Shown here: piece after piece, positions 1 to 7,443 of the stretch | Layout: each line of letters begins with the position of its first letter | Numbering within the stretch: the stretch's first letter is position 1 | Origin: Actinomycetota bacterium | GTDB taxonomy: Bacteria > Actinomycetota > Acidimicrobiia > Acidimicrobiales > Ilumatobacteraceae | Direction of reading: 5' to 3' | Length of the DNA stretch: 32,212 nt | Assembly (NCBI GenBank): GCA_016213665.1 | Contig: JACQZX010000053.1 | Coordinates: 1-32,212, forward strand | Notes under the pieces: generated by a model | What the model saw: the letters and a program-made list of their open reading frames with translations, nothing else | The model's database searches: none | Told to the model about the DNA's origin: nothing | Translations under genes and position numbers: made by a program

Positions 1-488
1 AATGCCGCCTGAGATGATTCCATGCGCCACAGCGCTACTAGATCGGCCGGGTCTTCGTCGGCACAGCGAGCAGCAATCGCGTCCGCGAACTGTCGAATCT
101 GAAGGTGCTGCCGTTGCAGCATCTGGCGCACGTCAACGCTGCAGAATTCGGCAAGGAGCAGTTTGAGTACCAACTCGGTGCGGACATCACGCAAATGCAA
201 AACAGGGGTTTGCAGCCACCGACGTAGCTGCGCCCGGCCCGTGCGGGTCGCGGCCAGAATGGTGCGACTGCCTCCCGCGATTCCTGGCTCTTCGCCAATC
301 GCGCACACATAGCCGCGAGCAGTGAGCTGATCGAGCGCTCGGTAAGTCAACGGCCGCGAGAGTGACCACACGCGTCCGAAGTCAGCGTCGGGCTTAAGCC
401 GCGCGGCAACAGCGAAGCCGTGTGTCGGAGCTGGATAGACCAGTCCGAGGCAGGCCCACTCGCCGAGGCCGAGGTCGGCCGCCGTCAT
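1..488 (-). CDS. PadR-family transcriptional regulator, 3' end cut by the window edge
   Basis: The reading frame opens at an ATG at 488 and stays open to base 1, giving 162 residues without a stop, so the C-terminus lies outside the window. The N-terminus (MTAADLGLGEWACLGLVY) and the following winged-helix pattern (LSRPLTYRALDQLTARGYV, then a basic wing and LRRWLQTP near residue 95) are those of PadR-type regulators; the later part is a helical, PadR-C-like dimerisation region. Its ATG shares four bases (ATGA) with the modC stop codon, so it is the fourth gene of the modABC operon and translationally coupled to it. I infer that it controls molybdate uptake, probably by binding the inverted repeat in front of modA; classical ModE has a different architecture (LysR-type helix-turn-helix plus molybdate-binding TOBE domains), and no TOBE domain is visible here. 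Family assignment is good, the ligand is unknown. Confidence 0.8.
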   Translation of the reverse strand, partial: MTAADLGLGEWACLGLVYPAPTHGFAVAARLKPDADFGRVWSLSRPLTYRALDQLTARGYVCAIGEEPGIAGGSRTILAATRTGRAQLRRWLQTPVLHLRDVRTELVLKLLLAEFCSVDVRQMLQRQHLQIRQFADAIAARCADEDPADLVALWRMESSQAA

Positions 489-1540
489 GCCGCATACACT
501 TCGATCTCTGTTGCCTTGGCAGTGGCGGTGACCTCGTCGCCGATCTGCAGGTGCATCGCGTCAAGCGCCGCGGAGGTGATCTCCGCTGTGAGCGTCAACG
601 CGCCGGTGACACCGACACGCACGCGATCCCCGAGCCGATCGATCTCGGTGATCTCTCCCGGCCACGAGTTCCTGATGCTCGACTCAACCACAGGTCCACG
701 AGTCAGCCCGATCGAGTGCGGCCGGATCACTGCCAAGGACGGACCTGGCGCGGCATCAGCAACGATCACCACCACTCCCGAGGGCGTAGTGAGGGCAGAA
801 CCGACTACTTCGCCGGAGACCAGATTGACGCCGACCAGATCGGCTACATATCGCGACCGTGGATGCGCGGTGACTTCCGTAAGCGTCCCAATCTGCACGA
901 CACGCCCCGCGTCGAGGATGGCCACTCGATCGGCAAGCGCGTAACAATCGACGGGATCGTGGGTCACAAGGATTCCCATGCCGGTGAAAGCTTGGAGGTG
1001 TCGCCGCAGGTCGCGCCGGACATCGGCCCGCGTAGTGGAATCAAGTGCAGCCAATGGCTCGTCGAGTAATAGCACCGCCGGTTCGGTGGCGAGCGCACGC
1101 GCCAGCGCGACGCGTTGCCCTTGGCCTCCCGACAACGACTTCGGTAGTTGGGTCGCGTAATTGTCGAGCCCGATGCGCGCTATCCATTCGCGGGCCACAC
1201 GACGCGCGTCGCCCTTGCGCATGCCTCTCGCCCGCAGCCCAAAGGCAACGTTCTCGATCACCGTGAGGTGTTGGAACAGGAGATAGTCCTGGAACACGAC
1301 CCCGATCTGCCGCCGCTCCGGAACCACGAACGACCCCGTGAGCGGTTCGTCGACCGCAACGTCGTCGATGCTTATGCGACCTTCATCGATCACCGACAAT
1401 CCGGCAATGCACCGCAACAGCGTGGTCTTGCCGGCACCATTGGGACCGAGAAGCGCCAATACCTCCCCCGGCCGCACCTCGAGGTCGACCTGCAGGTCGA
1501 GCATGCCGACACGATGCCGGAACCGGGCGCAGAGCGTCAC
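485..1540 (-). CDS. modC: Molybdate ABC transporter ATP-binding protein ModC
   Basis: ATPase subunit that powers molybdate import on the inner face of the membrane. Visible motifs: Walker A GPNGAGKTT (residues 32-40), Q-loop near Q84, signature LSGGQGQR (136-143), Walker B VLLLDEP (156-162) and H-loop H194 in VTHD. The last 70 residues or so form a TOBE-like oxyanion-sensing domain, as in ModC. I chose the GTG at 1540 because it overlaps the modB stop as GTGA and gives the usual ModC N-terminus (MTLCARFRHR); an in-frame start 14 codons upstream at 1582 would lie deep inside modB. Length (351 residues) is normal. The gene is third in modA-modB-modC-padR and coupled on both sides by 4-bp overlaps. 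Sulfate or tungstate transport is the alternative, but the ModA partner favours molybdate. Confidence 0.93.
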   Translation of the reverse strand: MTLCARFRHRVGMLDLQVDLEVRPGEVLALLGPNGAGKTTLLRCIAGLSVIDEGRISIDDVAVDEPLTGSFVVPERRQIGVVFQDYLLFQHLTVIENVAFGLRARGMRKGDARRVAREWIARIGLDNYATQLPKSLSGGQGQRVALARALATEPAVLLLDEPLAALDSTTRADVRRDLRRHLQAFTGMGILVTHDPVDCYALADRVAILDAGRVVQIGTLTEVTAHPRSRYVADLVGVNLVSGEVVGSALTTPSGVVVIVADAAPGPSLAVIRPHSIGLTRGPVVESSIRNSWPGEITEIDRLGDRVRVGVTGALTLTAEITSAALDAMHLQIGDEVTATAKATEIEVYAA

Positions 1541-2361
1541 GGCAGCGCCGTCGACGATCCGCCGTTGCGGCCGAAGAACCACCGATCGCGCAACACTACG
1601 AGCACCGTGAAGGAGATCACAATCAGAACGAGGGCCAACACGATCGCTTTCTCTGGGTTGGTTTCCAAGGAGAGGAAGACGGCGAGGGGCATCGTCTGCG
1701 TGGTGCCCGGGAAGTTACCGGCGAACGTAATGGTGGCTCCGAACTCACCGAGTGCCCGCGCCCACGCCAGCACGGACCCGGCGACGACCGCGGGTCCAAT
1801 TGCGGGCAACGTCACCCGGCGAAACGTGTACCAGGGCGCCCCGCCGAGGGTTCTCGCCGCATCTTCGAGCCGACCGTCGAGTTGCCGCAGTGCTGCCTCA
1901 ACCGTAACAACCAGAAAAGGCATGGCCACAAAGGTCTGTGCAAGAACAACCCCGGCAGTGGTGAATGGCAGCCGCAGGTCGAACCAACGATCGAGGTATT
2001 GGCCGACAATGCCTCGCCGACCGAGAGCGAAGAACAAGGCGACGCCACCTACTACCGGTGGCAGCACCATCGACAAAGTGCACAGTGCGCGCACGAAACT
2101 GCGCCCGCGGAATTGCACGCGCGCGAGTAACCATGCGAGCGGCACCCCGAACACGATCGAGAGCACCGTCGCCCACAGCGAACAGATCAACGACAACCGC
2201 AGGGCGGCAAGCGACGCATCGTCGTTGATGTATCGCCACGCCTGCGACCACGGCGCGCGCCAAAGCAACCCGATCAGAGGCAACGCGAAAAACGCGATCG
2301 CGGAACATGCGAGTGCGATTGCCGGCACCGGCAGGTTCGTGCGGCCTCGCTGACGTTTCAC
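1537..2361 (-). CDS. modB: Molybdate ABC transporter permease ModB
   Basis: Membrane channel subunit of the molybdate importer, 274 residues. Six hydrophobic helices can be read (about residues 11-30, 52-80, 90-112, 134-156, 185-205 and 238-258). The cytoplasmic EAA loop that docks onto the ATPase is visible as EDAARTLGGAPWYTFRRVTLP (around 166-186) with the conserved glycine; ARALGEFGATITFAGN downstream of it is typical of ModB/CysT permeases. The ATG at 2361 overlaps the modA stop (ATGA), and its stop overlaps the modC GTG, so the three transporter genes are translationally coupled. Confidence 0.93.
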   Translation of the reverse strand: MKRQRGRTNLPVPAIALACSAIAFFALPLIGLLWRAPWSQAWRYINDDASLAALRLSLICSLWATVLSIVFGVPLAWLLARVQFRGRSFVRALCTLSMVLPPVVGGVALFFALGRRGIVGQYLDRWFDLRLPFTTAGVVLAQTFVAMPFLVVTVEAALRQLDGRLEDAARTLGGAPWYTFRRVTLPAIGPAVVAGSVLAWARALGEFGATITFAGNFPGTTQTMPLAVFLSLETNPEKAIVLALVLIVISFTVLVVLRDRWFFGRNGGSSTALP

Positions 2362-3134
2362 GGTGCCAGAAATCCGTGGGCGGCAAGGATGGCTTGACCG
2401 CGGGCACTTGCAACGAAGTCGACAAAGGTTCGAGCCACAGCACTATTCGGAGCCGACCGGGTCACGACGGCCGAATACCTGTTGATCACATTCAGTTCCG
2501 CAGGAATTGCGACGCCATCGGCAGCGGCACCGACAGCGAGCACATCGGTCACGTACACGATGCCGGCGTCCGCCTCGCCACTCGTCACCTTGGTCACAAC
2601 GCCCTTCACCCGTTCGTCAAAGCTCTTTGGCGTGAGGTCGACACCGGCATTGGTGAGGATCGTGGCCGCGCCGCGACCGCACGGCACCGAGTCGGCGCAC
2701 AGAACCACGATCAGATCCTGGTCGGCGAGATCCGCAAGATCGTGGATGCCCTGCGGGTTGCCGGGTTCGACGATTATCTCGAAGGTGTTACCGGCGAACA
2801 CGACTGGCTCACCATCGTTTTCGCCGGCATCAAGCACCTTGGCCATGTTCACATCGTCGGCAGCGACGAACACGGCAGCCGGCGCACCCTGTAAGAGCTG
2901 CGCGACGAGCTCAGTCGATCCCAAGAAATTGAACGTCACATCCGTCCCGGGATTCGCTTCCTCGAACTCGACGCCTATCGCGATGAATGCCTCGGTCAGC
3001 GACGAGGCAGCAAAGACGATCAGTTCGTCGGATGAAGGTTGAGCCGACTCCGACCCACAAGCGACCGTACCGAGAGTTGTGAGCACGACGGCGAGTGGAG
3101 CCGCGACAAGCGCTGACGACCAGGAATCGCGCAC
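2358..3134 (-). CDS. modA: Molybdate-binding lipoprotein ModA
   Basis: Extracytoplasmic substrate-binding protein of the molybdate importer, 258 residues. Residues 1-25 form a signal peptide and C26 (in GTVACGS) is the probable lipidation site, though T at -3 is not ideal for a lipobox. The mature part starts with the ModA signature (IVFAASSLTEAF, then FLGSTELVAQLLQGAPAAVF) and ends with the usual FVDFVASARGQAILAAHGF. The GTG at 3134 is the only start that leaves a full signal peptide. It is preceded immediately by a 37-bp perfect inverted repeat carrying a TATTGT -10 box six bases upstream of the start, so the mRNA is probably leaderless and tightly operator-controlled. First gene of modABC-padR. 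Confidence 0.93.
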   Translation of the reverse strand: MRDSWSSALVAAPLAVVLTTLGTVACGSESAQPSSDELIVFAASSLTEAFIAIGVEFEEANPGTDVTFNFLGSTELVAQLLQGAPAAVFVAADDVNMAKVLDAGENDGEPVVFAGNTFEIIVEPGNPQGIHDLADLADQDLIVVLCADSVPCGRGAATILTNAGVDLTPKSFDERVKGVVTKVTSGEADAGIVYVTDVLAVGAAADGVAIPAELNVINRYSAVVTRSAPNSAVARTFVDFVASARGQAILAAHGFLAP

Positions 3135-3171
3135 GGGATCACAATAGTCACAAAGTGACTATTGTGATCCC
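3135..3171 (-). promoter_or_regulatory. Operator/promoter of the modABC-padR operon (perfect 17-bp inverted repeat)
   Basis: GGGATCACAATAGTCAC (3135-3151), spacer AAA, and its exact reverse complement (3155-3171). Each arm contains two GTGAY half-sites nine bases apart (GTGAC at 3155, GTGAT at 3164, mirrored at 3147-3151 and 3138-3142). On the minus strand the arm next to modA contains TATTGT (complement of 3141-3146), a good -10 box ending six bases before the GTG start, so a protein bound here would cover the promoter core. A hairpin acting in RNA is less likely because the transcript would start at the GTG. Confidence 0.8.
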
Positions 3172-3183
3172 ACGCGGCGGGTC

Positions 3184-3756
3184 TCAGGCCGTTCCGACGA
3201 GATGCAGGCCTGTGATCGCCGTGCCGTCCGTGAACGTCAAGACGTCGACGGCAATGTCGTACTGAGTCTCATCGAGCGCGTTGATCGTGATGGTTCCGGA
3301 GGCGGCGTAGTCCGCGCCGAGGTCACCTAGCGGTCCCGGCCCGTCCGGGTCGAAGTGTACGCAGATGCCGGTGGACGCCGCCCCACAACCGATGTCGAAC
3401 GTGCCCAGCTCCCCGGACCACTGCGACCCGAATGTGGTGTAAAGCTCGAAGGACAGAAAGAAGCCGTCGAGCTTCGGATCGGTGTGAATGTGAAAGAACG
3501 AGTCGAGATGAACTGAGAGCGCGAAGAAGGGCTTGTTGGTGAGGGCCGTCCAATCGACGGAGTAACCGGAATCCGTCAACTGCAGTGCTGCAGATGTCAC
3601 CGAAATGGCGGTGTTAGCTGGCGTGGTGGTCGCCGGCGTGCTGGTTGCCGCTACCGACGTTGTCGTGGCGTCGCTCGACGAGGGCGCATCGCCGCAGCCC
3701 GCGAGCGCGAGACCACCTGTCAAGAGAACTGTTCTCAGTGAACGATCAAGCTTCAT
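3184..3756 (-). CDS. Secreted lipoprotein of unrecognised family (paralogue A)
   Basis: 190 residues. The ATG at 3756 has a clear ribosome binding site (GGAGGA, 9 bases upstream). Residues 1-20 are a signal peptide with lipobox LALAGC (C21), followed by a Ser/Thr/Ala-rich linker to about residue 55 and a compact domain. The domain carries the core TFDIGC-x5-GIC-x-HFDPDGPGPLGDLGAD with two cysteines eight residues apart, which may form a disulfide on the outside of the cell; the Asp/Gly-rich stretch could bind a cation. I do not recognise the family. The gene at 4505-5125 encodes a close paralogue: by hand alignment 66 of 92 C-terminal positions are identical. A TTGCCG-17-TACCAT promoter lies upstream, followed by a repeat-filled leader. 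Function unknown; it is annotated as outer-face anchored from the lipobox only. Confidence 0.85.
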   Translation of the reverse strand: MKLDRSLRTVLLTGGLALAGCGDAPSSSDATTTSVAATSTPATTTPANTAISVTSAALQLTDSGYSVDWTALTNKPFFALSVHLDSFFHIHTDPKLDGFFLSFELYTTFGSQWSGELGTFDIGCGAASTGICVHFDPDGPGPLGDLGADYAASGTITINALDETQYDIAVDVLTFTDGTAITGLHLVGTA

Positions 3757-3775
3757 CAGGAGTCCTCCGAACCAG

Positions 3776-3849
3776 CGTGAGCAGATGGCCTTCGTGAGCA
3801 GAGATGGCCTTCGTGAGCAGAGATGGCCTTCGTGGGCAGAGATGGTAGG
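3776..3849 (-). repeat. 19-bp tandem repeat in the leader of lipoprotein A
   Basis: Four head-to-tail copies of CGTGAGCAGAGATGGCCTT: copy 1 (3776-3792) lacks two bases, copies 2 and 3 (3793-3811, 3812-3830) are identical, copy 4 (3831-3849) has diverged at its end. On the minus strand the copies lie between the predicted -10 box (3842-3847, inside copy 4) and the ribosome binding site of the lipoprotein at 3184-3756, so most of the array should be transcribed as 5' leader. There are no unique spacers, so it is not a CRISPR array. Confidence 0.9.
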
Positions 3850-3870
3850 TGCACCCGCCACGCCCGGCAA
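3842..3870 (-). promoter_or_regulatory. Predicted promoter of lipoprotein A
   Basis: On the minus strand TTGCCG (3865-3870) and TACCAT (3842-3847) are separated by exactly 17 bases. Transcription would begin near 3835, leaving a leader of about 80 bases that holds the tandem repeats. The paralogous gene at 4505 has the same arrangement (TTGCGC-17-TACGAT). Confidence 0.5.
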
Positions 3871-3959
3871 TCGGAACGGAGCGCGGGACTTCCTACTCTG
3901 GCGGCGACGGGCTGTTCGGCGCACCCTGATCATGGAGTTCACAACGAAAGGAGTTCACC

Positions 3960-4400
3960 ATGACCACCACCCTGGTTCGTCGCCCGGATCTGTACCACCG
4001 CCTGTCCGAGTGGCTCGACGTTCCCGATCTCCCCCGGTGGGGTGATACCCGCCCCGGTTTCGCGGAGCTGATCAAGATTGAACAGCGGATGGCCGACGGC
4101 AAGCTCGAAATCCGAGCAGAAGTGCCCGGCCTCGACCCTGACAAGGACGTCGATGTGTCGATCCTGAACGGGATCCTCACCATCACCGCCGAACGGCACG
4201 AGGAGGAAAAAGGCGAGCACGGCGGCGCGACGTTCAGCGAGTTCCGTTACGGATCATTCAGCCGCTCGGTGCGCGTCCCCGAGGGTACGTCAGTGAAGGA
4301 CGTGAAGGCGTCTTACAAGGACGGCATCCTCAGTGTTGTCGTGCCGATGCCGGCCGAGAAGAAGCCGGAAACGGTCAAGGTGCCGATCAGTCGCAAATAG
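3960..4400 (+). CDS. hsp20: Hsp20 / alpha-crystallin small heat-shock protein
   Basis: ATP-independent holdase chaperone, 146 residues, cytoplasmic. The alpha-crystallin domain spans about residues 40-140: LEIRAEVPGLDPDKDVDVSI opens it, the conserved GxLxV element appears as KDGILSVVVPMP near 120-131, and the C-terminal tail carries the short V-P-I motif (KVPISRK) that drives oligomer assembly. The ATG at 3960 follows a strong AAAGGAG site. It stands alone on the plus strand between two minus-strand lipoprotein genes and ends in a strong hairpin terminator. No HspR (HAIR) or CIRCE operator was seen upstream. Confidence 0.95.
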   Translation: MTTTLVRRPDLYHRLSEWLDVPDLPRWGDTRPGFAELIKIEQRMADGKLEIRAEVPGLDPDKDVDVSILNGILTITAERHEEEKGEHGGATFSEFRYGSFSRSVRVPEGTSVKDVKASYKDGILSVVVPMPAEKKPETVKVPISRK

Positions 4401-4443
4401 TCGACGACGTCACCGGGGCTCCGGCGAGGGCCGCCGAAGCCAG

Positions 4444-4478
4444 ACGGGCCGGACCAGGGCGTGCCTGGTCCGGCCCGT
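4444..4478. terminator. Bidirectional hairpin terminator between hsp20 and lipoprotein B
   Basis: Perfect 15-bp stem ACGGGCCGGACCAGG (4444-4458) and its reverse complement (4464-4478) with a 5-base loop GCGTG. Only a short T-rich tail (TTCGTATT) follows, as is common in high-GC actinobacteria. It lies between convergent genes and can serve both. Confidence 0.8.
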
Positions 4479-4504
4479 TCGTATTCATCGCTGGGTCGAC
4501 CGAA

Positions 4505-5125
4505 TCAAACGACGCCGACCATGTGCACGCCAGTGATAGTTGTGCCATCGCTGAACACGAGTTCATCGACAACGATGTCGTAACCCTCGGCATCAAGTTG
4601 GTTGATCGTCACCGAGCCGGTGGCCAGGAAGTCGGCGCCAAGATCACCGAGCGGACCGGGTCCATCGGGGTCGAAGTGTGCGCAGATTCCGGTGGACGAC
4701 GCCGAACAACCGATGTCGAATGTGCCTAGTTGGCCTGTCCATTGAGTTCCGTAGACGGTGTACATCTCCAACGACAGGAAGAATCCATCGACAGCGGGCT
4801 TGGTGTGAATCAGGTAGTAGGGATCGGCGCCAGCCGTGTGCGAGAACGAGGGCGGTCCCGCCAGAGCCGACCAATCGATCGCGAAACCGGTATCGGTGGG
4901 CTGAAACGCAACCACCGGCTCAGCCACAGTTGTGGGAGCCGCCGTGGTCGTTGCGGCGTCGGTTGGCGGTGGTGCGGTATCTGGCGCGGCGGTGGTGACG
5001 GCAGCATCGGTGGCATCAGTGGCATCCGTGGACGAGTCCGATCCTCCACATGCTGCGAGCATCACGCTCCCGGCGGTGAAGGCGGCAAGGCCGAATCGTC
5101 TCATCGACATGTGTCTGGCAGGCAT
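4505..5125 (-). CDS. Secreted lipoprotein of unrecognised family (paralogue B)
   Basis: 206 residues from the ATG at 5125, chosen because AAAGGAG stands 9 bases upstream; in-frame ATGs at codons 6 and 8 have none. Signal peptide with lipobox VMLAAC (C26), then a long Thr/Ala/Pro/Asp linker to about residue 70, then the same domain as in the protein at 3184-3756, including TFDIGC-x5-GIC-x-HFDPDGPGPLGDLGAD with the two cysteines conserved. The linker is longer and the region before DGFFLS is the least conserved part between the two. A TTGCGC-17-TACGAT promoter lies upstream and overlaps the divergent LLM oxidoreductase promoter. No known function is recognised. Confidence 0.85.
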   Translation of the reverse strand: MPARHMSMRRFGLAAFTAGSVMLAACGGSDSSTDATDATDAAVTTAAPDTAPPPTDAATTTAAPTTVAEPVVAFQPTDTGFAIDWSALAGPPSFSHTAGADPYYLIHTKPAVDGFFLSLEMYTVYGTQWTGQLGTFDIGCSASSTGICAHFDPDGPGPLGDLGADFLATGSVTINQLDAEGYDIVVDELVFSDGTTITGVHMVGVV

Positions 5126-5152
5126 GATTGGGACTCCTTTGGTGTTCGGCGC

Positions 5153-5181
5153 ATCGTAAGCCTGCGGGACCACGGGCGCAA
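5153..5181 (-). promoter_or_regulatory. Predicted promoter of lipoprotein B
   Basis: On the minus strand TTGCGC (5176-5181), 17 bases, TACGAT (5153-5158). It matches the promoter of the paralogue in both boxes and spacing, which suggests the two lipoproteins are controlled alike. It interleaves with the divergent promoter of the gene at 5200. Confidence 0.5.
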
Positions 5182-5187
5182 TGCCTC

Positions 5188-5193
5188 TAACGT
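5188..5193 (+). promoter_or_regulatory. -10 box for a leaderless LLM oxidoreductase transcript
   Basis: TAACGT followed by six bases and the ATG at 5200. The -35 region is weak (CGGGAC at 5165-5170 with a 17-base spacer). The spacing predicts that transcription starts at the A of the ATG. Confidence 0.45.
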
Positions 5194-5199
5194 GCTGGC

Positions 5200-5955
5200 A
5201 TGACCACAAGAGTCGGGGTGCAACTTCATCCGCAAGCCACAACAGTCGCCGCGCTACGTGAGGCCTGGCGAGCGGCCGACGCCATGGGTGTCGACTCGAT
5301 CTGGGTCTGGGACCACTTCTATCCGTTGTACGGCGATCCCGAAGCTGCACACTTCGAGGCCTACACGCTGCTGGCAGCGATGGCCGTGGAGACTTCGCAC
5401 GCGACGATCGGCGCACTGGTTACCTGCAACAGCTACCGCAATCCGGACTTGCTTGCCGACATGGCACGAACCATCGACAACCTGAGCGCCGGCCGATTCG
5501 TGCTCGGTATCGGGTCCGGATGGTTCGAGCGTGACTACACCGAATACGGGTACGTCTTCGGCACTGCCCCCGAGCGACTGCGCCACCTGCGCGATGCGCT
5601 GCCGCTCATCAAGGCGCGCCTCGCCCAGCTCAACCCGGCCCCGGTGGGCTCGATGCCCTTGCTGATCGGTGGTTCGGGCGAGAAGGTCACGCTCAAACTC
5701 GTCGCTCAATTCGCCGACGCCTGGAACAGCTTCGGGCCACCGGAGAAGTTCGCCGCCAAGAACGCGATCCTCAACGACTGGTGCGACAAGCTTGGCCGAC
5801 CACGGGCGGCAATCGAGCGCACAGTCGCCATCGGCCCCGCCGACGTCGGAGACCTGCCGGCTTACATCGAGGCCGGTGCCGACCATCTGATCGTGATGGT
5901 GGGCAGCCCTTTCGACCTCGACCCGGTGGCAAAGCTGCTCGCCGCGGTGAAGTAG
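5200..5955 (+). CDS. LLM-class (luciferase-like) F420-dependent oxidoreductase
   Basis: TIM-barrel flavin or F420 oxidoreductase, 251 residues, somewhat shorter than the usual 280-330. Family features seen: WRAADAMGVDSIWVWDHFYP at 23-42, the conserved TIGALVTCNSYRNPDLLADM (around 70-90), LSAGRFVLGIGSGWFERDYTEYG (95-118) and the C-terminal PLLIGGSGEKVTLKLVAQFADAWNSFG (150-177). The last part (GADHLIVMVGSPF) closes the barrel. Members in actinobacteria mostly use F420, and that is my inference; FMN cannot be excluded and the substrate is unknown. The gene is divergent from lipoprotein B and probably leaderless; the next gene starts 27 bases downstream. Confidence 0.9.
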   Translation: MTTRVGVQLHPQATTVAALREAWRAADAMGVDSIWVWDHFYPLYGDPEAAHFEAYTLLAAMAVETSHATIGALVTCNSYRNPDLLADMARTIDNLSAGRFVLGIGSGWFERDYTEYGYVFGTAPERLRHLRDALPLIKARLAQLNPAPVGSMPLLIGGSGEKVTLKLVAQFADAWNSFGPPEKFAAKNAILNDWCDKLGRPRAAIERTVAIGPADVGDLPAYIEAGADHLIVMVGSPFDLDPVAKLLAAVK

Positions 5956-5982
5956 GTGTGCCGCAGGCAATAACCTCGGCCG

Positions 5983-7443
5983 GTGCGCAGGGGCCGCCAG
6001 GACATCGAGTTGATCGAGGTGTTCGCACCCGATGACCCATCGTCATGGGGACGGTCCGCAGGCAACGAAGCCGAAGAATCACGTGGTGCCGATTACAACC
6101 GGCCCGCCCGTTGGGCGTTGGTGGCCGCCGCGGCCGTGGGCTTGCTGATCGTCGCCGCGATCGTGGCTTCGATAGGCGACGACGAACAGGCACAGCAGTC
6201 CACCACCAGTACAACGTCGCCAACGTCCAACGAGTCGCCGACGACAGTTCGGGCACTGCTCGATCCGGCCACCAGTTCTCCGAGCCACTTCCTCATCGAC
6301 GACCCCTCGCTCACCCCATACTCGGCCGACATCGTCGGCCGACCCTCCGAACGCGATCGCTTCATTGCGTACACCAGCGCCGAGCGAGCGGGGCCTGTCG
6401 TGACCATCCAATTCCACGCTCACCCCTACGAGGCCTACGGAACGCTGCGAGCAACGCGATCCGTCGTCGACGGGGTCGAGTTGGTCAGCCCGCTCGATCA
6501 TCCGACGGCGTATGCAACCGAGGTCGCCATCGACGACCGCCTTTCGGCCACACTACGCACGGACGGGTTAGCGGCTGTCGATGTGGCTCGGCTCGCCACT
6601 GACATCGCGGCGGCGGGAAGTCTCACCGCCGAAATGGAAGGTTTCCTCGGCCGTTCCTTCGGTCTGGGGCTGGCGTTCCAGAGCCTGACGGCCAACGACT
6701 GGATGTTCGGGTTGGTGGAATCGTCAGTTCGATACCTCGCCGATGACGGCCGAGTGATGACGCTGTACAGCGCTCCCGACGGGGGCCAGAACGTCGGCAG
6801 GCAGGGCCACAGACTCTTTGCGCTCGAGTCGTTGGCGACCGATATCGCATACTCGACCGATGGGCGCGCCTACGGGCGGACGGTCCACGGTGGCGATGCA
6901 GTGGTGCTGTGGGTCGACGACAGCGGCCGGTTGCTGAGCCTTATCGGTCCAGGTGATCCGGCCGACCTCGTCGAACTCAGTCGACACGTGAGACCGGCGA
7001 CGGCGAGCGAATGGACCGGCATGTTGTACGGACTCAGGCCCGACTACCGGCTCGGAGACCTCGCGATACTCGCCACCGGAGTGACGGACGATGGCAAAAC
7101 CTGGCGCGCCGGCTCGACAATTGCCGAGCGGGTCGGGAGTGAGGAACTTGTGTGGTGGTGGACCGTGCCGGGCGGAGCCGACCTCGCCGCCTACACATCG
7201 GCATCGGCGGCGATTGGAACGCGGCCAGTCGTCGACACAGTGGTAGTTCCCGGCGCGACGTTCATCTTCGTCGCGCTTCCCTCCGCCGATGGCACGGTCA
7301 CCGTGCACACGTCTACGGGTGCGACGTACGTACCCAAGTTGTCCCAGCCGTTCGCCAGCAGTCCTGTAAACATGGCTGTCGTGTACGTCATCGATCCCGG
7401 GCCGATAAGTGTCGACATCGACGGCGTGCCCGTAGCTCAATGA
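5983..7443 (+). CDS. Membrane-anchored extracytoplasmic protein, unrecognised
   Basis: 486 residues from a GTG start. A cytoplasmic N-terminus of about 43 residues (acidic, with FAPDDPSSWG) precedes a single transmembrane helix (about 44-64), a Ser/Thr-rich linker (70-95) and a roughly 390-residue extracytoplasmic domain. That domain has no cysteine that I can see and holds repeated beta-rich segments; WWWTVPGGADLAAYTSASA near 387-405 is distinctive. The single-helix plan resembles anti-sigma factors and other surface sensors, but no anti-sigma zinc motif is present. Its stop overlaps the ATG of the kinase-like gene (ATGA), so the two proteins are probably made in fixed ratio and act together. 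Function not recognised. Confidence 0.8.
   Translation: MRRGRQDIELIEVFAPDDPSSWGRSAGNEAEESRGADYNRPARWALVAAAAVGLLIVAAIVASIGDDEQAQQSTTSTTSPTSNESPTTVRALLDPATSSPSHFLIDDPSLTPYSADIVGRPSERDRFIAYTSAERAGPVVTIQFHAHPYEAYGTLRATRSVVDGVELVSPLDHPTAYATEVAIDDRLSATLRTDGLAAVDVARLATDIAAAGSLTAEMEGFLGRSFGLGLAFQSLTANDWMFGLVESSVRYLADDGRVMTLYSAPDGGQNVGRQGHRLFALESLATDIAYSTDGRAYGRTVHGGDAVVLWVDDSGRLLSLIGPGDPADLVELSRHVRPATASEWTGMLYGLRPDYRLGDLAILATGVTDDGKTWRAGSTIAERVGSEELVWWWTVPGGADLAAYTSASAAIGTRPVVDTVVVPGATFIFVALPSADGTVTVHTSTGATYVPKLSQPFASSPVNMAVVYVIDPGPISVDIDGVPVAQ

Noticed and set aside
1148-2353. A 401-codon open frame on the plus strand across modB and modC
   Set aside because: It is antisense to two genes with clear ABC-transporter motifs, its translation is rich in Arg/Ser/Pro/Thr with no recognisable domain, and long antisense frames are expected in high-GC DNA.
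3135-3171. A molybdenum-cofactor riboswitch upstream of modA
   Set aside because: Only 49 bases separate modA from the next gene, the -10 box lies six bases before the start codon, and the symmetry is that of a protein operator, so no leader is available for an aptamer.
3776-3849. Tandem repeats as a possible CRISPR array
   Set aside because: The copies are directly adjacent with no unique spacers, and no cas gene is in the window.
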